From: Lojkania enalia
Taxonomy: Eukaryota; Ascomycota; Dothideomycetes; Pleosporales
DNA length: 64,000 nt
Direction: 5' to 3'
NCBI GenBank assembly: GCA_010094045.1
Contig: ML986755.1
Location: 21,907 to 85,906, forward strand
A program made the translations under genes and the position numbers. Positions 45,724-57,121 of this stretch are shown here, one piece after another. Numbering within the stretch: the stretch's first letter is position 1; each line of letters begins with the position of its first letter. A model generated the notes under the pieces. The model did no database searches, was not told where the DNA came from, and saw only the letters and a list, made by a program, of their open reading frames with translations.

Positions 45724-47784
45724 ATGAGCGGCCCATATTCTGGGAGAGGGAACAATATTCCCTATGCTTTCAATCCAGCCACAAACTACACCACGCCCCC
45801 TGCGGGCAGCGCGTCAAAAGCGGGCGCTACTCAGGATCGATTGATTGTGGGCGTAGATTTCGGCACAACTTATAGTGGTGGGTTTACAAAGTGGATGCTG
45901 TCAAGTTCACATGCCAGGGAGCTTATTGATGAGTAGGAGTTGCTGCATGCTATAGCGCTACCCCAGAGGATATCGATATCATCAAGACTTGGCCCGGCGG
46001 GAATGGTATATATCCTCTCAATACCCTTCCATGTCTCCCGTGAACTGACCATTTTACGCAATCAGGAATCACGTCAGACAAAGTCCCCACCGAAATCGCG
46101 TACGATATTCCCTCGAATAACACCACCACTTCCCTCGACAAGATCGGAGCACAAACCCAGAACATAAAATGGGGCTTCCAGTTCAAGCCTGAAGAGACGC
46201 GTCTCCGCTGTATAAAGCTCTTCCTGGACCGAAACCACAAACTCCCGCATTTTGTTTCTCCCCTCGAAACAGCCGCCCAGCTACGCAAGTATGAGAAGAC
46301 GGTTATGGAAGCGGTGTCAGACTACCTATCTCAAATATACAAGCACACAATGGAGACACTGACAAGGCGCTATGGCGAGACATTCATGAACATGACAAAA
46401 GTGCAGTTCGTGCTTACGGTGCCAGCGGTATGGTCAGACTCGGCGAAAGACGCGACGCTGAAAGCAGCGGAGAAAGCCGGCATGGGGAATCGGCATGATT
46501 TGAAGCTAATATCGGAGCCAGAGGCAGCAGCAGTATATACATTGAAAGCGATTCAGCCGAATCATTTGAAGGTTGGAGATAACTTCATCGTATGCGATGC
46601 TGGAGGAGGAACGGTGGATCTGATTGCTTATAAAATCACGCAGTTGAGTCCGCTGCTAGTGGAAGAGTCTGCTGTGGGAACAGGCGGGCTATGCGGGTCG
46701 GCGTTTCTGAATTATAGATTTGAGGATCATGTTAAGAGGCGGATTGGACAGGAAAGGTATGTCATGATGCGGGAGAAGAAGGCGAAGACGTGGAACATGG
46801 GATTGAAATATTTTGAAGAATTCGTCAAGAGGAATTTTAATGAAGATGAGCATGCAGAGGTCAATGTCCCTTTCCCTGGACTGCCAGATGATGAAGAGGC
46901 GGGTTTGGATAGCGGCTTCTTGGTCATGACCGCGGAGCAGGTCAAGGAGATTTTCGATCCGGTGGTGCAGGAAGTCATCGACCTTGTTGAAGGGCAGGTC
47001 AATAGTATACGGACAAAGGGTGGGCTAGTATGTGGAATCGTGCTTGTTGGGGGATTTGGACAAAGTAATTACCTCTACAGCCGGATGAAAGCGCATTTTA
47101 ATAACGCCCCGCCTCCGCCATATACCGAGAGGCCGACGCACGCCGTTGCCATGAATGCGCCACAGACAATCGAAGTCATGCATCCAATGTATGCATGGAC
47201 GGCAGTGGTGAGAGGTGCAGTGTTGAGAGGGCTGGAAGGGTCCAGCATGGTGTTGAGTAGAAAAAGCAGATGGTTCTATGGCACCAGCTACGCTACCGTC
47301 TTTGATGAAGCAAAACATCCTATATCAGATAGATATTGGAGTCCGTTGTGGGAGAGGTGGATGGTTAGCGACAGGATGCAGTGGCATATTGCAAAGGTAA
47401 ATACCGTTTATCTTTCGACCTCTAGAAAACGATATTCTAAGCTATCAATAGGGTGCGCAAGTATCCGAAGCCCAACCTATATCCTTCCACTACACAAGAA
47501 ATTTCCGACCTGGTCAGTCTCTCGTGGTTGAAGACGACCTAATCGCCTGTGACGCCGACGTCGCGCCAGACTCCTTCCGCAAGGGCCTCATAAACGTGTG
47601 CACCTTGACTACCGACCTGAATACTGTGCCGAAGAGTCTTTTTACACGTTTGACGACAACAAAGGGTATCGAGTTTGATAATCTTGATTTTACACTCGAT
47701 ATGAAGATCGAGAGTGCCGGGCTAGTGTTTGAATTGAAAGTTGATGGGGTGAGATATGGGGCTGTAAGTGCCAAATTTCATTAG
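45724..47784 (+). CDS. Hsp70-like (HSPA12-type) ATPase
   Basis: Exons 45724-45877, 45937-46005, 46066-47396 and 47452-47784, 628 residues, from ATG 45724. After a Gly/Pro-rich lead comes the phosphate-1 loop RLIVGVDFGTTYSG. The next exon gives VAACYSATPEDIDIIKTWPG, standard for the many fungal actin-fold Hsp70-like proteins. Further ATPase elements are FVLTVPAVWSDSAKDATLKA, LISEPEAAAVYTL, FIVCDAGGGTVDL (phosphate 2) and IVLVGGFGQSNYL (adenosine). The canonical substrate-binding domain is replaced by a divergent C-terminal region, as in HSPA12-like members. Fungi have large, expanded sets of these genes; clients are unknown. Intron phases 1, 1 and 0 all join in frame. Confidence 0.9.
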
Positions 47785-48243
47785 GGGCAATAGCGGTAAT
47801 AGGGCATAGGCATTAGATAGTTAGTTGAGTAGTTTTTCGGTATTTGGAAAATGATATCCGGTATACTTCTTGGATACGTATTGGAGTATGCTTGACATTG
47901 AGAGGGGATCAATATGAATACTGGAGGGTAGCCTGATAGATAGTACCATCTATAACTAAAGCCTAATCAACGTCATTGTCGATTATTACAGAGATTTATT
48001 TAATAAACTATGTGGAGTAATACATAAGATTTTGCTCGGCACGGTTTTTAGTCATCTCCTATACAGGTTAAGTTGATGAACGCTCGAAAATCATCACCTG
48101 CGATTTGAGGAGGTTCCTCCACGTGGGGATATGCAGATCTAGCCCCTTTGGGATAGCCTTCGTCGATCAAAGCTTGGCCCTACGCACCTAAACAGCCAAA
48201 CGCCGAAGTAAATAGGCGTCGTGCTCTTTAGGACCGTCACGTC
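47785..48243. other. intergenic stretch, no gene seen
   Basis: 3' flank of the Hsp70-like gene and promoter of the CENP-Q-like gene. Confidence 0.5.
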
Positions 48244-49416
48244 ATGGTGAGTTTCCATCAGCCCTTGGAATAGCTATTATCTTAATTGCCGATCAGGCGC
48301 CGGCACGTCCAGACAACCGAGGTGAGGAGAAGAAGCGCGGACGACCGTCGAACGCGTCGAAAGCAACCGCGGCGCGCTCGACACGGAATCAAGCTCGAGG
48401 GCGCCAATCCGCGGCCATGAAACAAAGAGGAAGGCTTCAAAAATCAACTCAACATACTAAACAAGACGTACCTCGACGAAAAGCTGCGCGTATTCCGAAT
48501 TCGTCTAAAGGTCGAAAGCGCAAGGCAGATGATGTCGAAGACGAGATTGCAGAGGCCGAGCCTGAGACTCAACCGTACGCGCGACTCGCGCCTAAGCGGG
48601 CAAGGATCTCGCAAGAAAGTATGGCGAAGTGGCCCGCGATCTCGCAACTAATTCTTCGCCAGATGGGAGAAGTACTAAATATTGCAAGGAGGGAGGTCGT
48701 CAACACTCGTCGAGATACTCAACGAAGGGACGAAGCAGACCAATTCCTCGGGAAGCTGATTAAAAATCTGGAGCGCAGTCTAATGGAGAGCAAAGTTCCC
48801 CCTAATGCCAAAGATGTTCACTTCAATGTCGACAAATTGGAGGAACTAAACGTGAGCATCCGGCCGCGGACGTTTAGAGAATATTTGCTGATACAACGTA
48901 GGACACGATGAATCGAGAGGCCACAGCAGGACGTCACTCGGCTCAGCTACTCGAAGAACGAGTCAATGAAGCTAAGCGAGCCCTTCGATTGGAAGAAAGA
49001 AGCCTTGAGGATTTGAAAAAGAAGCACCAGAAATGGAGAGCAGAATGGAAGCATCGGGGAACGAAGCAAAAGGTTAGCAGATTCCGTCTCCAAGTTTCAG
49101 CTGAGGAGCCGAGTACGCTAACAGCTCTCAGCTCCATCCCCTTTTGACCAGACCGGTAGAGACCTCGCCTTCAGAAGACATGCCTGAGGATATTGGGCTG
49201 AAGGAATCGGCAGCCAGTGATACGTCATGGCTTGACGTATCCGAATCCGACCCAGACATTGGGGACATGCTCGAGCAACTCCGAAGAAGTCTCGAAACCA
49301 TGCAGAGTAATCATGCGCAGGTAGAAGGCATCGACGAGGCGATGCGAGGTGCACAGGCGGCATTGGACGATGTTCTGTATAGACGGGCGAGTGCACAGCA
49401 GTACGATGCACTATAA
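48244..49416 (+). CDS. CENP-Q-like inner kinetochore protein
   Basis: Four coding exons: 48244-48246 (only the ATG), 48297-48851, 48902-49072 and 49132-49416; 337 residues. All introns are GT-AG with phase 0. The product starts MAPARPDNRGEEKKRGRPSN, a basic AT-hook-like (KRGRPS) lead, followed by nuclear-type signals (RKRKADDVEDE; PKRARISQE). The central region has the CENP-Q/Okp1 pattern: SMAKWPAISQLILRQMGEVL, a basic helix, and KDVHFNVDKLEELN, followed by a long coiled coil (EERVNEAKRALRLEERSLED). CENP-Q acts in the CCAN complex with CENP-U at centromeres. The assignment rests on motif layout recalled from fungal members; it needs a profile comparison. Confidence 0.7.
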
Positions 49417-50454
49417 ACTATTGGTATGCAAGTCGAGTTTGGCGTTCGGGATGTGTGGGCTATTTCGATATGTCCCTCGCATGGGAGGCGCACTGGTATG
49501 CATGGAGCAAATGGGAGACATGGTACTGGGATTGTGTTTCAAGGTGTCGACGAAGTATTCGTGGGCTCTGGGCGTCGATCCAATACATGGCGCACAAGCA
49601 TTGTTTCAAGATAGGGGAGATCTGGGGGCTTTGCTGGAGGGAGAGGGGCGCCGGAAGGGATGTCGCCTGCACTCTGCGGCGAGCCCGATAGGCGGTGGTG
49701 GACGGGAGTTTTGTCTCGTCGCTGTCAAGGTCGAGCAGCCGAATTTAGAATCCCGAAGCACTGGTTCTCGGAGTCGTGCATGCAGGGTTAGGCTAGATAC
49801 ACACCCATCAGCTATGTGCCGTATACAGCCGTGCAAAGATGCGTGGTGATTGGCGGCGGAGGCCTGCTCGGCGCAGCGGCAGCAGAGGTGGGTTGTCGGC
49901 TCCGCTTGCTGCGGCCGGGAAGCATTCTGGGCCCTGATTATCTTTTTTTTTTTTTTATTTCCGTTTCCAATTTTCTCGAACACCTGGGTATCGATTTGAT
50001 GGCGACGAGGTGACAAGACGCGGCTTTGCGCCATTTTCCTTGGTCACCACCTAACCTCTTCTGCCCCGCGAGGTCCCTCCCCTCTTCCCCCGATCCGAGC
50101 GAAGGTGCCCCACCAGCTCTGCCGACAACCTAGGCGCTCTCGGGCTAGGCTGCTGGGTAGGTCCTCGGCTACCAAGCAGATCTGATGCTAAGACTCCAAA
50201 CCACGCGACTCGACTATTCACTGCTGGTAACCCCCTCCTAGGATCGCGTGCCGCTGAAACAGCCCCGTCCACCGCCCAATTGCTGCCCACCGGACCCTCC
50301 AATGTGCCACCGGTGAACGTGCTCCCACTACCCACGCTGTCTGCTTCGTCTGCGTGCTCCTGCGCCCCGCCGCGCCCGTTGTAGAACCATCGACCCTGCC
50401 TTCGTCCGAGTCAAGCACCCAGCGCTGCGTTCCGAGCGCCCTCCTCCACCTTTG
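49417..50454. other. intergenic stretch, probable long 5' leader of the zinc-cluster gene
   Basis: G/C-richer than other gaps. Open frames on both strands overlap one another and have no domain. A T15 tract lies at about 49942-49956. Probably promoter plus leader of the downstream transcription factor. Confidence 0.45.
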
Positions 50455-52399
50455 ATGACGGAGGCTACACAAAGACCCAATGCACCATCGCTGCATGGTA
50501 TGACGGCATCCGCGTCCTCGGCGCAGGGCAACGATGCCGAAAAATCCAATCCGTCCAAGAGCAGCCCGCCCGTACACAGGGACGCAGCAGCGCCCGCGCC
50601 TGACCCCGAAGCCCCGACGAAAACGCCAAAGAAGCGCAAGAAGGTCAATCATGGTAAGGAGACACTGCTGTGCATCCTCAATGGTGTCAATGGCTTGGCT
50701 AACCCCTGGCGCTGCTTCCAGCGTGCATCTACTGCAGACGTTCGGTGAGCCGCAGCTCTCCCCTCGACCTCCCATACCGTTACATCTTAAACATCACACT
50801 CTGCGTGCTAACATTCTTCCGATCAGCATATGACCTGCGACCTCGTAAGCTCCCCTGAGCCCTGAGAATCCTCATCGCTGCCGAGTGCTAACCTCTCCCC
50901 CTTGCTGCGCAGGAACGGCCGTGTACGCGTTGCATCAAGCGGAATATTGGGCACCTCTGCCATGACGAACCGCGCGAAAACGTCAAGAAGTCCAAAACGG
51001 CCGATCCTGAGAAGGCCAATGGCGACCCCGACGCCCACACCCACGAGGCAACGCCCGCCGAATCCACCATGAGTTCTCTTGACCAGCGTGCTAGTGCTTC
51101 AGATGCAGGCCCCAACCTTGCGCCACCTCCATTGCCTCAGAATAGAGGTGCCAGCGCAGCGCCGATCGCCCAGCCCACGCCTGTATCCGCGCCACAGCTG
51201 CCGTCGTTGGCCTCCAGTAGTCAGTCTCGTAAGTTGCACATTGCATCGGCTCCGTCTCGTAAATGCTAAACCATCATGAGTCTTGAACTACAATGACTGG
51301 AATTCGTCTTCCCAAAATAATTTTCAGGACATGCACCACTTCCACCCTTCATATATGTTCAACACCTCCGAGGTGAGCAATGAGTACAATCTACTCAACG
51401 ACTTCCTCAGCAACAGCCTCATGGATGACGGTACCTTCTATCATGGTGGAGATTTTCACCAACTATTCTCTGATCCCTCTTTGACAAACCCTATGGGGTC
51501 CCTCACTAATCATTCTTTGTTTGATCCCAATGCGACGAGTAGCACCCAACTATTGCCGCCACCGGCCCAGGCCTCCGCCGCAGGAAACTCCATTCAGAGG
51601 CCATCCAGTGGCTTCCCAATGGACAAGGCACGGGAGAAATACTACCTGACCGCCGCAGACCCAGCAGGCACAGACAGCCCAGAGGAGCGAATGAACAAGC
51701 TGCTCAAAGCCAAAATGGACGCAGGGCTCTTGAAGCCGTTCAACTACGTTAAGGGCTATGCGCGCCTGAACCAATACATGGAACTAAACTTACATCCGGC
51801 TTCGCGCAATCGGATTCTGCGTCAGCTTGACAGTTTCAGACCTAAGTTTCGAGAACGGATGCAGTCATTGACCGACATGGAGCTCGTTCGTGTGGAGATG
51901 TGGTTTGACAGACACTTGATGGAATATGACCGCGTCTTTGCCAGTATGGCCATCCCGGCTTGTTGCTGGCGAAGAACGGGTGAGATATATAGAGGTAACA
52001 AGGAGATGGCTGAATTAATCCACGTTCCTATGTCTAAGCTACGAGATGTATGCTCTTTCGACCTATGTTACCGTCCCACTTGTTGACATTCCAAATAGGG
52101 GAATATTGCACTCCACGAAATCATTGCCCAACCATCGCTAGTCTCCTACTGGGAGAAATTCGGGGCCATTGCATTTGATCATACCCAGAAAGCGATACTG
52201 ACCAGCTGCGCCCTAAAGAACCCTGACCCGAACTCGAAAGACCCTGAAATTAGATGCTGCTTCTCCTTCACGATCAAACGCGATATGTATAACATGTAAG
52301 CCGACTATTCTACGTCTGCCGAATAATATGCGCTTACTCATATGCAGCCCTGCACTGATCGTTGGAAATTTCCTGCCTATCATAGATCCGGCGACTTGA
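50455..52399 (+). CDS. Zn(II)2Cys6 transcription factor, Rds2/AcuM-like
   Basis: Seven exons: 50455-50653, 50722-50744 (23 bases), 50827-50844 (18 bases), 50913-51228, 51281-52047, 52099-52295, 52348-52399; 523 residues. Only full splicing rebuilds the zinc cluster: KKRKKVNHACIYCRRS, HMTCDL, ERPCTRCIKRNIGHLC, with spacing CX2CX6CX5CX2CX8C. The middle is Pro/Ser-rich, with NYNDWNSSSQNNFQDMHHFH and HPSYMF. The C-terminal part (EEVYRGNKEMA-like EIYRGNKEMAELIHVPMSKL, RDGNIALHEIIAQ, YWEKFGAIAFD, CCFSFTIKRDMYNIP) is the PAS-like domain of the Rds2/AcuK/AcuM group. Those factors activate gluconeogenesis and alternative-carbon genes. AcuM is my preferred match, but AcuK-type paralogues are not excluded. 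Confidence 0.85.
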
Positions 52400-52951
52400 T
52401 AGCGTCCTAGCATCTACATTTCAAGCATTCACTTGCCTGCATATAGGTGGAATATTTGTTTTGACATAGCGAGACCATGATGCAATAACTTGATGCCGGG
52501 CTAATGTGTATATGGTAATTTCGGGATCATGGTCAACTGATACGTGGGACTCAAACAATATTATCAGCTCCTAACTCGCGATGTACTTGCATCGGGGCCG
52601 AGACTTAACTGAGGTAAAGGGCATCAATGAACACAGCTAAATGGGTGGGGCGTATGTACTATTTGCATCCTTGCATGGGCAGGTTGGTCAAAAGTTCTCC
52701 AATTCTTCTTGAATCTCTAAATCGTATCTTCGACTCGTAGATAGCTCTTGATTCGTACGATATATCAATACCCCAATCAATCCTTATCTTTCCTCATTCG
52801 TCTTACGTGGTCGTTAATCTGCTCCGGCCAACGGCTTATTGAACGAACAAGGTAGGCACGATGTTATGCTTTCCTCACCTGACCACTCCTCACGACTCCT
52901 CTCACTTCACCGAACCTTGGAGCTATCCCATGCCTCACTGCAATTGGAATT
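52400..52951. other. intergenic stretch, no gene seen
   Basis: Promoter of the Spo22 gene. Earlier ATGs at 52861 and 52866 do not lead into the family's reading frame. Confidence 0.5.
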
Positions 52952-55900
52952 ATGGCGCCAGCACATAGCGCAGCCAGGACAGAACGGGAGAAGAAGCTCA
53001 GGGCATTGCTATGTAAGTAGCCATCCGGTGACGGCCATTTTTGTTACTGGCTCACATCCTAGAGCCTTCGCAACTAGTCTCACCGATCGCTTCAACTCTT
53101 CTACTCGCGATACCGCACTTGTAGAGGACCTACAGGTTCATATTCGCGGTCTCCCCTTTCCATCTTCATCTGCAATTTCCGCGAAGCAGGATGAGCTGGA
53201 CAGGATCGGTACAGAGCTTTGGAACCTCTCGACTCGCCTGCGACGAGACGACACGGAACCAAATAGCAAGAACAAAGATGCGACGAAAAGGATGAATACA
53301 ATGCTCTGTCTTCTTCGTGTGTTTGCTTTCATGCTCTTAGACATGGCAGACAGTCAAGCCAACAAGGGTCGGGAACGCAAGACTTGTGTCAGGCTCATGC
53401 GAGTTGCGCTCAAAGCTGCGCGAGTGTGTGTTGAGAATAACGAGCTGAGCAATGCGACCAAGGTGCTCGAGAGAGCAGCAGGATACGAAGATGCATTGAG
53501 CAAGGGAAAGGAACCAATTGGAGAGAAGAACGAAGAAGCAAATATTGAACAGCGTCTGCGGGTAGAATACTTCGCTGTGCGCACAGCCTTGGTAGGATTA
53601 CTCCTGAGATCTTCACACTCATGTCATGCACGAAATAGCTACAATACTCTAAAAGGATACTACTAACAGTTGGAGTTGTATAGGCCTGGCGACAGGACCG
53701 AATGGACATGGCAGAGCATATGTTCTCCAAGAGTAGGCAACTCAATTGCCGTCTGTTTCCCTCCACCGCTGAAACCCTCGCCGATTTATTTTACGAGATG
53801 GGTGAGGGACTGCTTAGGAAACAGAGCTACGAACTGGCAGTGAGATGGTTACAGCGTGCATATGATGTATTAGGAGAGCAAGAGCTTGAGTTGCTTAGTT
53901 CCGAGGCCAGCGAACTTAGGCAGAGTACCATGCAGAGCTTAAGTTGGATGACACTCCTTGTCAGCAATAAACTATACTGACCCGAAATCAGTTTCAGCAT
54001 ATATGAAGCTCAAAACTGAGGAATCGCAGAGGAAAGCTTGGGCTATGATGAGTATTCTAGATATTGTGAGAGTGAAATTATTTCAATATTCCGTCAGATA
54101 TGTCCTAACCCAAGAAGGACTATTCGGAGAAGATGTCCGTATCCCTTCTAAAACTCGAACTCCTTTCCTCAGCAACACATTTTGACGCCGGTAAATACTG
54201 CACAAGTGAGCCATAATGCATTTTAGAGAGACACTACTGACTATTGCCAGTTCTGTTGCGGATGATCCATTCCGTAGTCATGAACGAGACAATCTTCAAG
54301 ACGTCAGTAGCTGCCAGTCCGGATTTGATCAAAGCATTAATACGTTGACAGAATCATGCATCATATCCACAAACTAAATGCACACAGGTATTAAACATTA
54401 ATCTCTCATCTAACCCCAATTAATAAGTAATGTAGCAAGGTGTCTGCCTGCAAGATCCTCGATGATCTAATCAGGCTTCGACTCTTCAGAGAAGAGAATC
54501 AAAGCTGGATTGAGAAAGCATTAACAACCCGCTTATGGGTGGAGACGACAAGCCAATACCCGGGAAATGGCCCTGAGTCTCTCCAGGAGCTCTTCGATTC
54601 CATTGTGATGAAAACTAAAAACACACTATCTCCTCCAGCCACTCATGCTGCACAAACTGTAAGTATGTCGTAGGATGATTTAATCTATCTAACGCCAATA
54701 TGCAGCTGCTATGGAAGCGGGTTGAGGTGGCTTTCGGGCAAGAACAGTATGCTGTTGCGGAAGCTTGGTGTAATATCTGCCTTCATCAACTATTTGAAAA
54801 AGCCGGTGAACTGAACAAAGCTAAGATTGCAAGGCGTGTAGACGATCGACCCGGCAGGGTGGTTCAATGACTGACACACTCCAGAAAGGTAATACTGTGC
54901 GCCCTATCACGTCAAGACTATGCAGCCGCTCGAGGAGTGTTCTCCAAGATGTCCGATGTCGGGAGAAACGAGCCAATAACTCGGTATCTTATGTACAAGG
55001 CGGCCTTACATGATGGTGATGCCGAATTTTGTAAGACGCCCCTGCATTTGCTGTCTCTCATGAGCTTACCCTTCAAGCCACGCAATGCCTTGAAGTGGTG
55101 TCGAAGCAATCATCGAATGATGCCACCCTGCTCTATGCCTGTGTTCTTGAGGCCCAAAGTGCTGGTGAAAAACGGCAGGCCATCTTTGCTCTTGAGAAAG
55201 TGCTTGAAAAATATGAATACAGCGCACCTGCAGGAATCCACCTTCCAGCTCTATTACGGTAAAGTTATCCAATATCGTCAATAGAGCATTACTAACAGTC
55301 TCTAGTTGCACTGCACGATTATTGAGCTCGGAAATTGTTCGAGAAGGAAGTGTAAGAAGAAGTGATGTTATAGAGGAGATTTGCAAAGTATACGGCGGAG
55401 GCGAGTTTAGAACGTATGATTGGATAAGAAAGTTATCTAACAGGAACAAGCATGCGCACAAGCAAAAGCGATTCGGCGTCGGCCAGCCATTGCTTCTCAG
55501 CAGCTGTTCACCCCTTCGGAGTTCGAATGGTTCTCCAAAAATTCATACAACCTATGCTTAAAATACTGCACGGAGATGCAGCCGAGCCACCTTGTGAGGC
55601 TACTTACTATCTGCATTGAGGTATTCCGTTCCTTCTCAATATTAGATTCATAGTGACTGACCCCCATTTCAGTTTATCACGCTTCTGAAAGAGCAAAATG
55701 GTTACGATGGGAAAGCCAGTCTTCCTCTTAGGGAGGTATTTTGTCATTTTCTCGCGGCTTGTGCCTTGACGACGTTGGCACGTGCAGAAGATAACATACA
55801 GAAATTTGTAAGAGTCGATCATAATGAGGTAAATGACCCTTTCTAACTAGTATTTTCAGCTCCAACATTACCTCAATGCCCGCAAGCACTGCCAAGATTT

Positions 55901-56680
55901 CAGACGCCTCACAGCCGAGGACATCAAATTAGACAACTTTGGAGACTCAGCGCGAGCTGATCTCATTGCCAAGCATTTTCAGATAGTAAAGCTCGAGCTG
56001 GAGGCCTTGTTGAAACTAGAGAATTGGGAGGCTCTCGATGAGCTTTTTGAAGAGTGCTGGAGGTACAAGAATCCTGCCCACTATGAAACGCTAGCAGATC
56101 TCGTCCTAGTCATTCACTCAAGTGTCGTCAAAGCGAATGCGGATGTGAAATACCAAGCAAGTGGGTGAGCGTATTACAAGAGTTGTGGTCACTTCTAACC
56201 TGTCTCGCAGAACTCCTATCTGTCATCCAAAAGATCATCAACCTCACCTGGCATCAAAGCAATAATGATATTTCAAAATTATCTCGCTGGGTTAGATGCC
56301 TATTCCGGCTTGCACTTGGCTTTGATGAAACCATAAGTCTGCGGTGTCTAGACCAAGCTTCGCAAGTTGCTGCCGCAAGGCAAGGGGTAAGCCTAGCGGA
56401 CGTCCTAGCATCGATCCCGAGCACACTTCCGCCATCCTCATCTCCGTCCAAATCGGCTGACTTTGGGGTAAAGGGATCCGACCCTTACCCAGCATTTGAG
56501 CTGGAGTATCTCGCCACGACGAGCTTCAATCATGCGGTCGACTATTACTTGGCTAATGATGTTGCGAGATGTAAGGCTTGGGCGGAGAAGGCGTTTGCCG
56601 TAGCGCAGTGGGCGGATGATAGAGGGCAGCTAAGGGGTCTTTTGATGAAGAAGTATTCAGATCTGTCGTGGGATGCGTAA
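52952..56680 (+). CDS. SPO22: meiosis protein Spo22/ZIP4 (TPR-like)
   Basis: Sixteen exons: 52952-53012, 53065-53591, 53684-53942, 53992-54065, 54115-54190, 54251-54302, 54352-54387, 54436-54658, 54706-54837, 54889-55030, 55078-55258, 55306-55387, 55444-55620, 55673-55807, 55860-56160, 56211-56680; 975 residues. Spo22/ZIP4 (animal TEX11) is a helical-repeat scaffold of the synapsis initiation complex promoting class I crossovers. The start ATG 52952 gives MAPAHSAARTEREKKLRALL. Conserved parts: ELDRIGTELWNLSTRLRRDD, AWRQDRMDMAEHMFSKSRQL, VLLRMIHSVVMNETIFK, TLLYACVLEAQSAGEKRQAI, EFEWFSKNSYNLCLKYCTEM and AVDYYLANDVARCKAWAEKA. The intron after 54837 can also be read as GC-AG (54834-54884), changing one residue. 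Expression is expected mainly in meiosis. Confidence 0.9.
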
Positions 56681-57121
56681 AGACTATAGCATTGCGCTCC
56701 ATGGTTATATCGTCCGGTAAATGGAGAATGCGGTCTAAGGTGAAAGGTGAGGGGCGCGATTAGTATTGTGCGGCGGATGACCAGCGTGTTTTATTAGAGT
56801 TCCTCATGTGGAGCAATAGTTGGACGCGCTTGTGAATGCTACATATTGCGGATAATGGTGGAATGGGTAGAGTGCCTATATATGGCCAACAGTTATATAA
56901 ACAGGTCAATCTAGCTTGCGAAGACGACATAGCACACATGCCGGACTTAGCAATACCTTGATGGGGCAAGGAGACAAAATTCTACGTATATTTCAATGCA
57001 AACTCTAGCTTTGAGCTTAGAGTCATCTAAAAAAAAGGACCTAGCTAATCCAATCTCTACAATTCTATTTTACCTATTTCAAATGGTATCATATCTACCC
57101 ATCCATCAATCATCTCCCCGT
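56681..57121. other. intergenic stretch between convergent genes
   Basis: 3' flanks of Spo22 and purine hydroxylase. No feature seen. Confidence 0.5.

Noticed and set aside
49349..50034. Several overlapping frames after the CENP-Q-like gene
   Set aside because: Mutually overlapping on both strands, no domain, consistent with a GC-richer leader.
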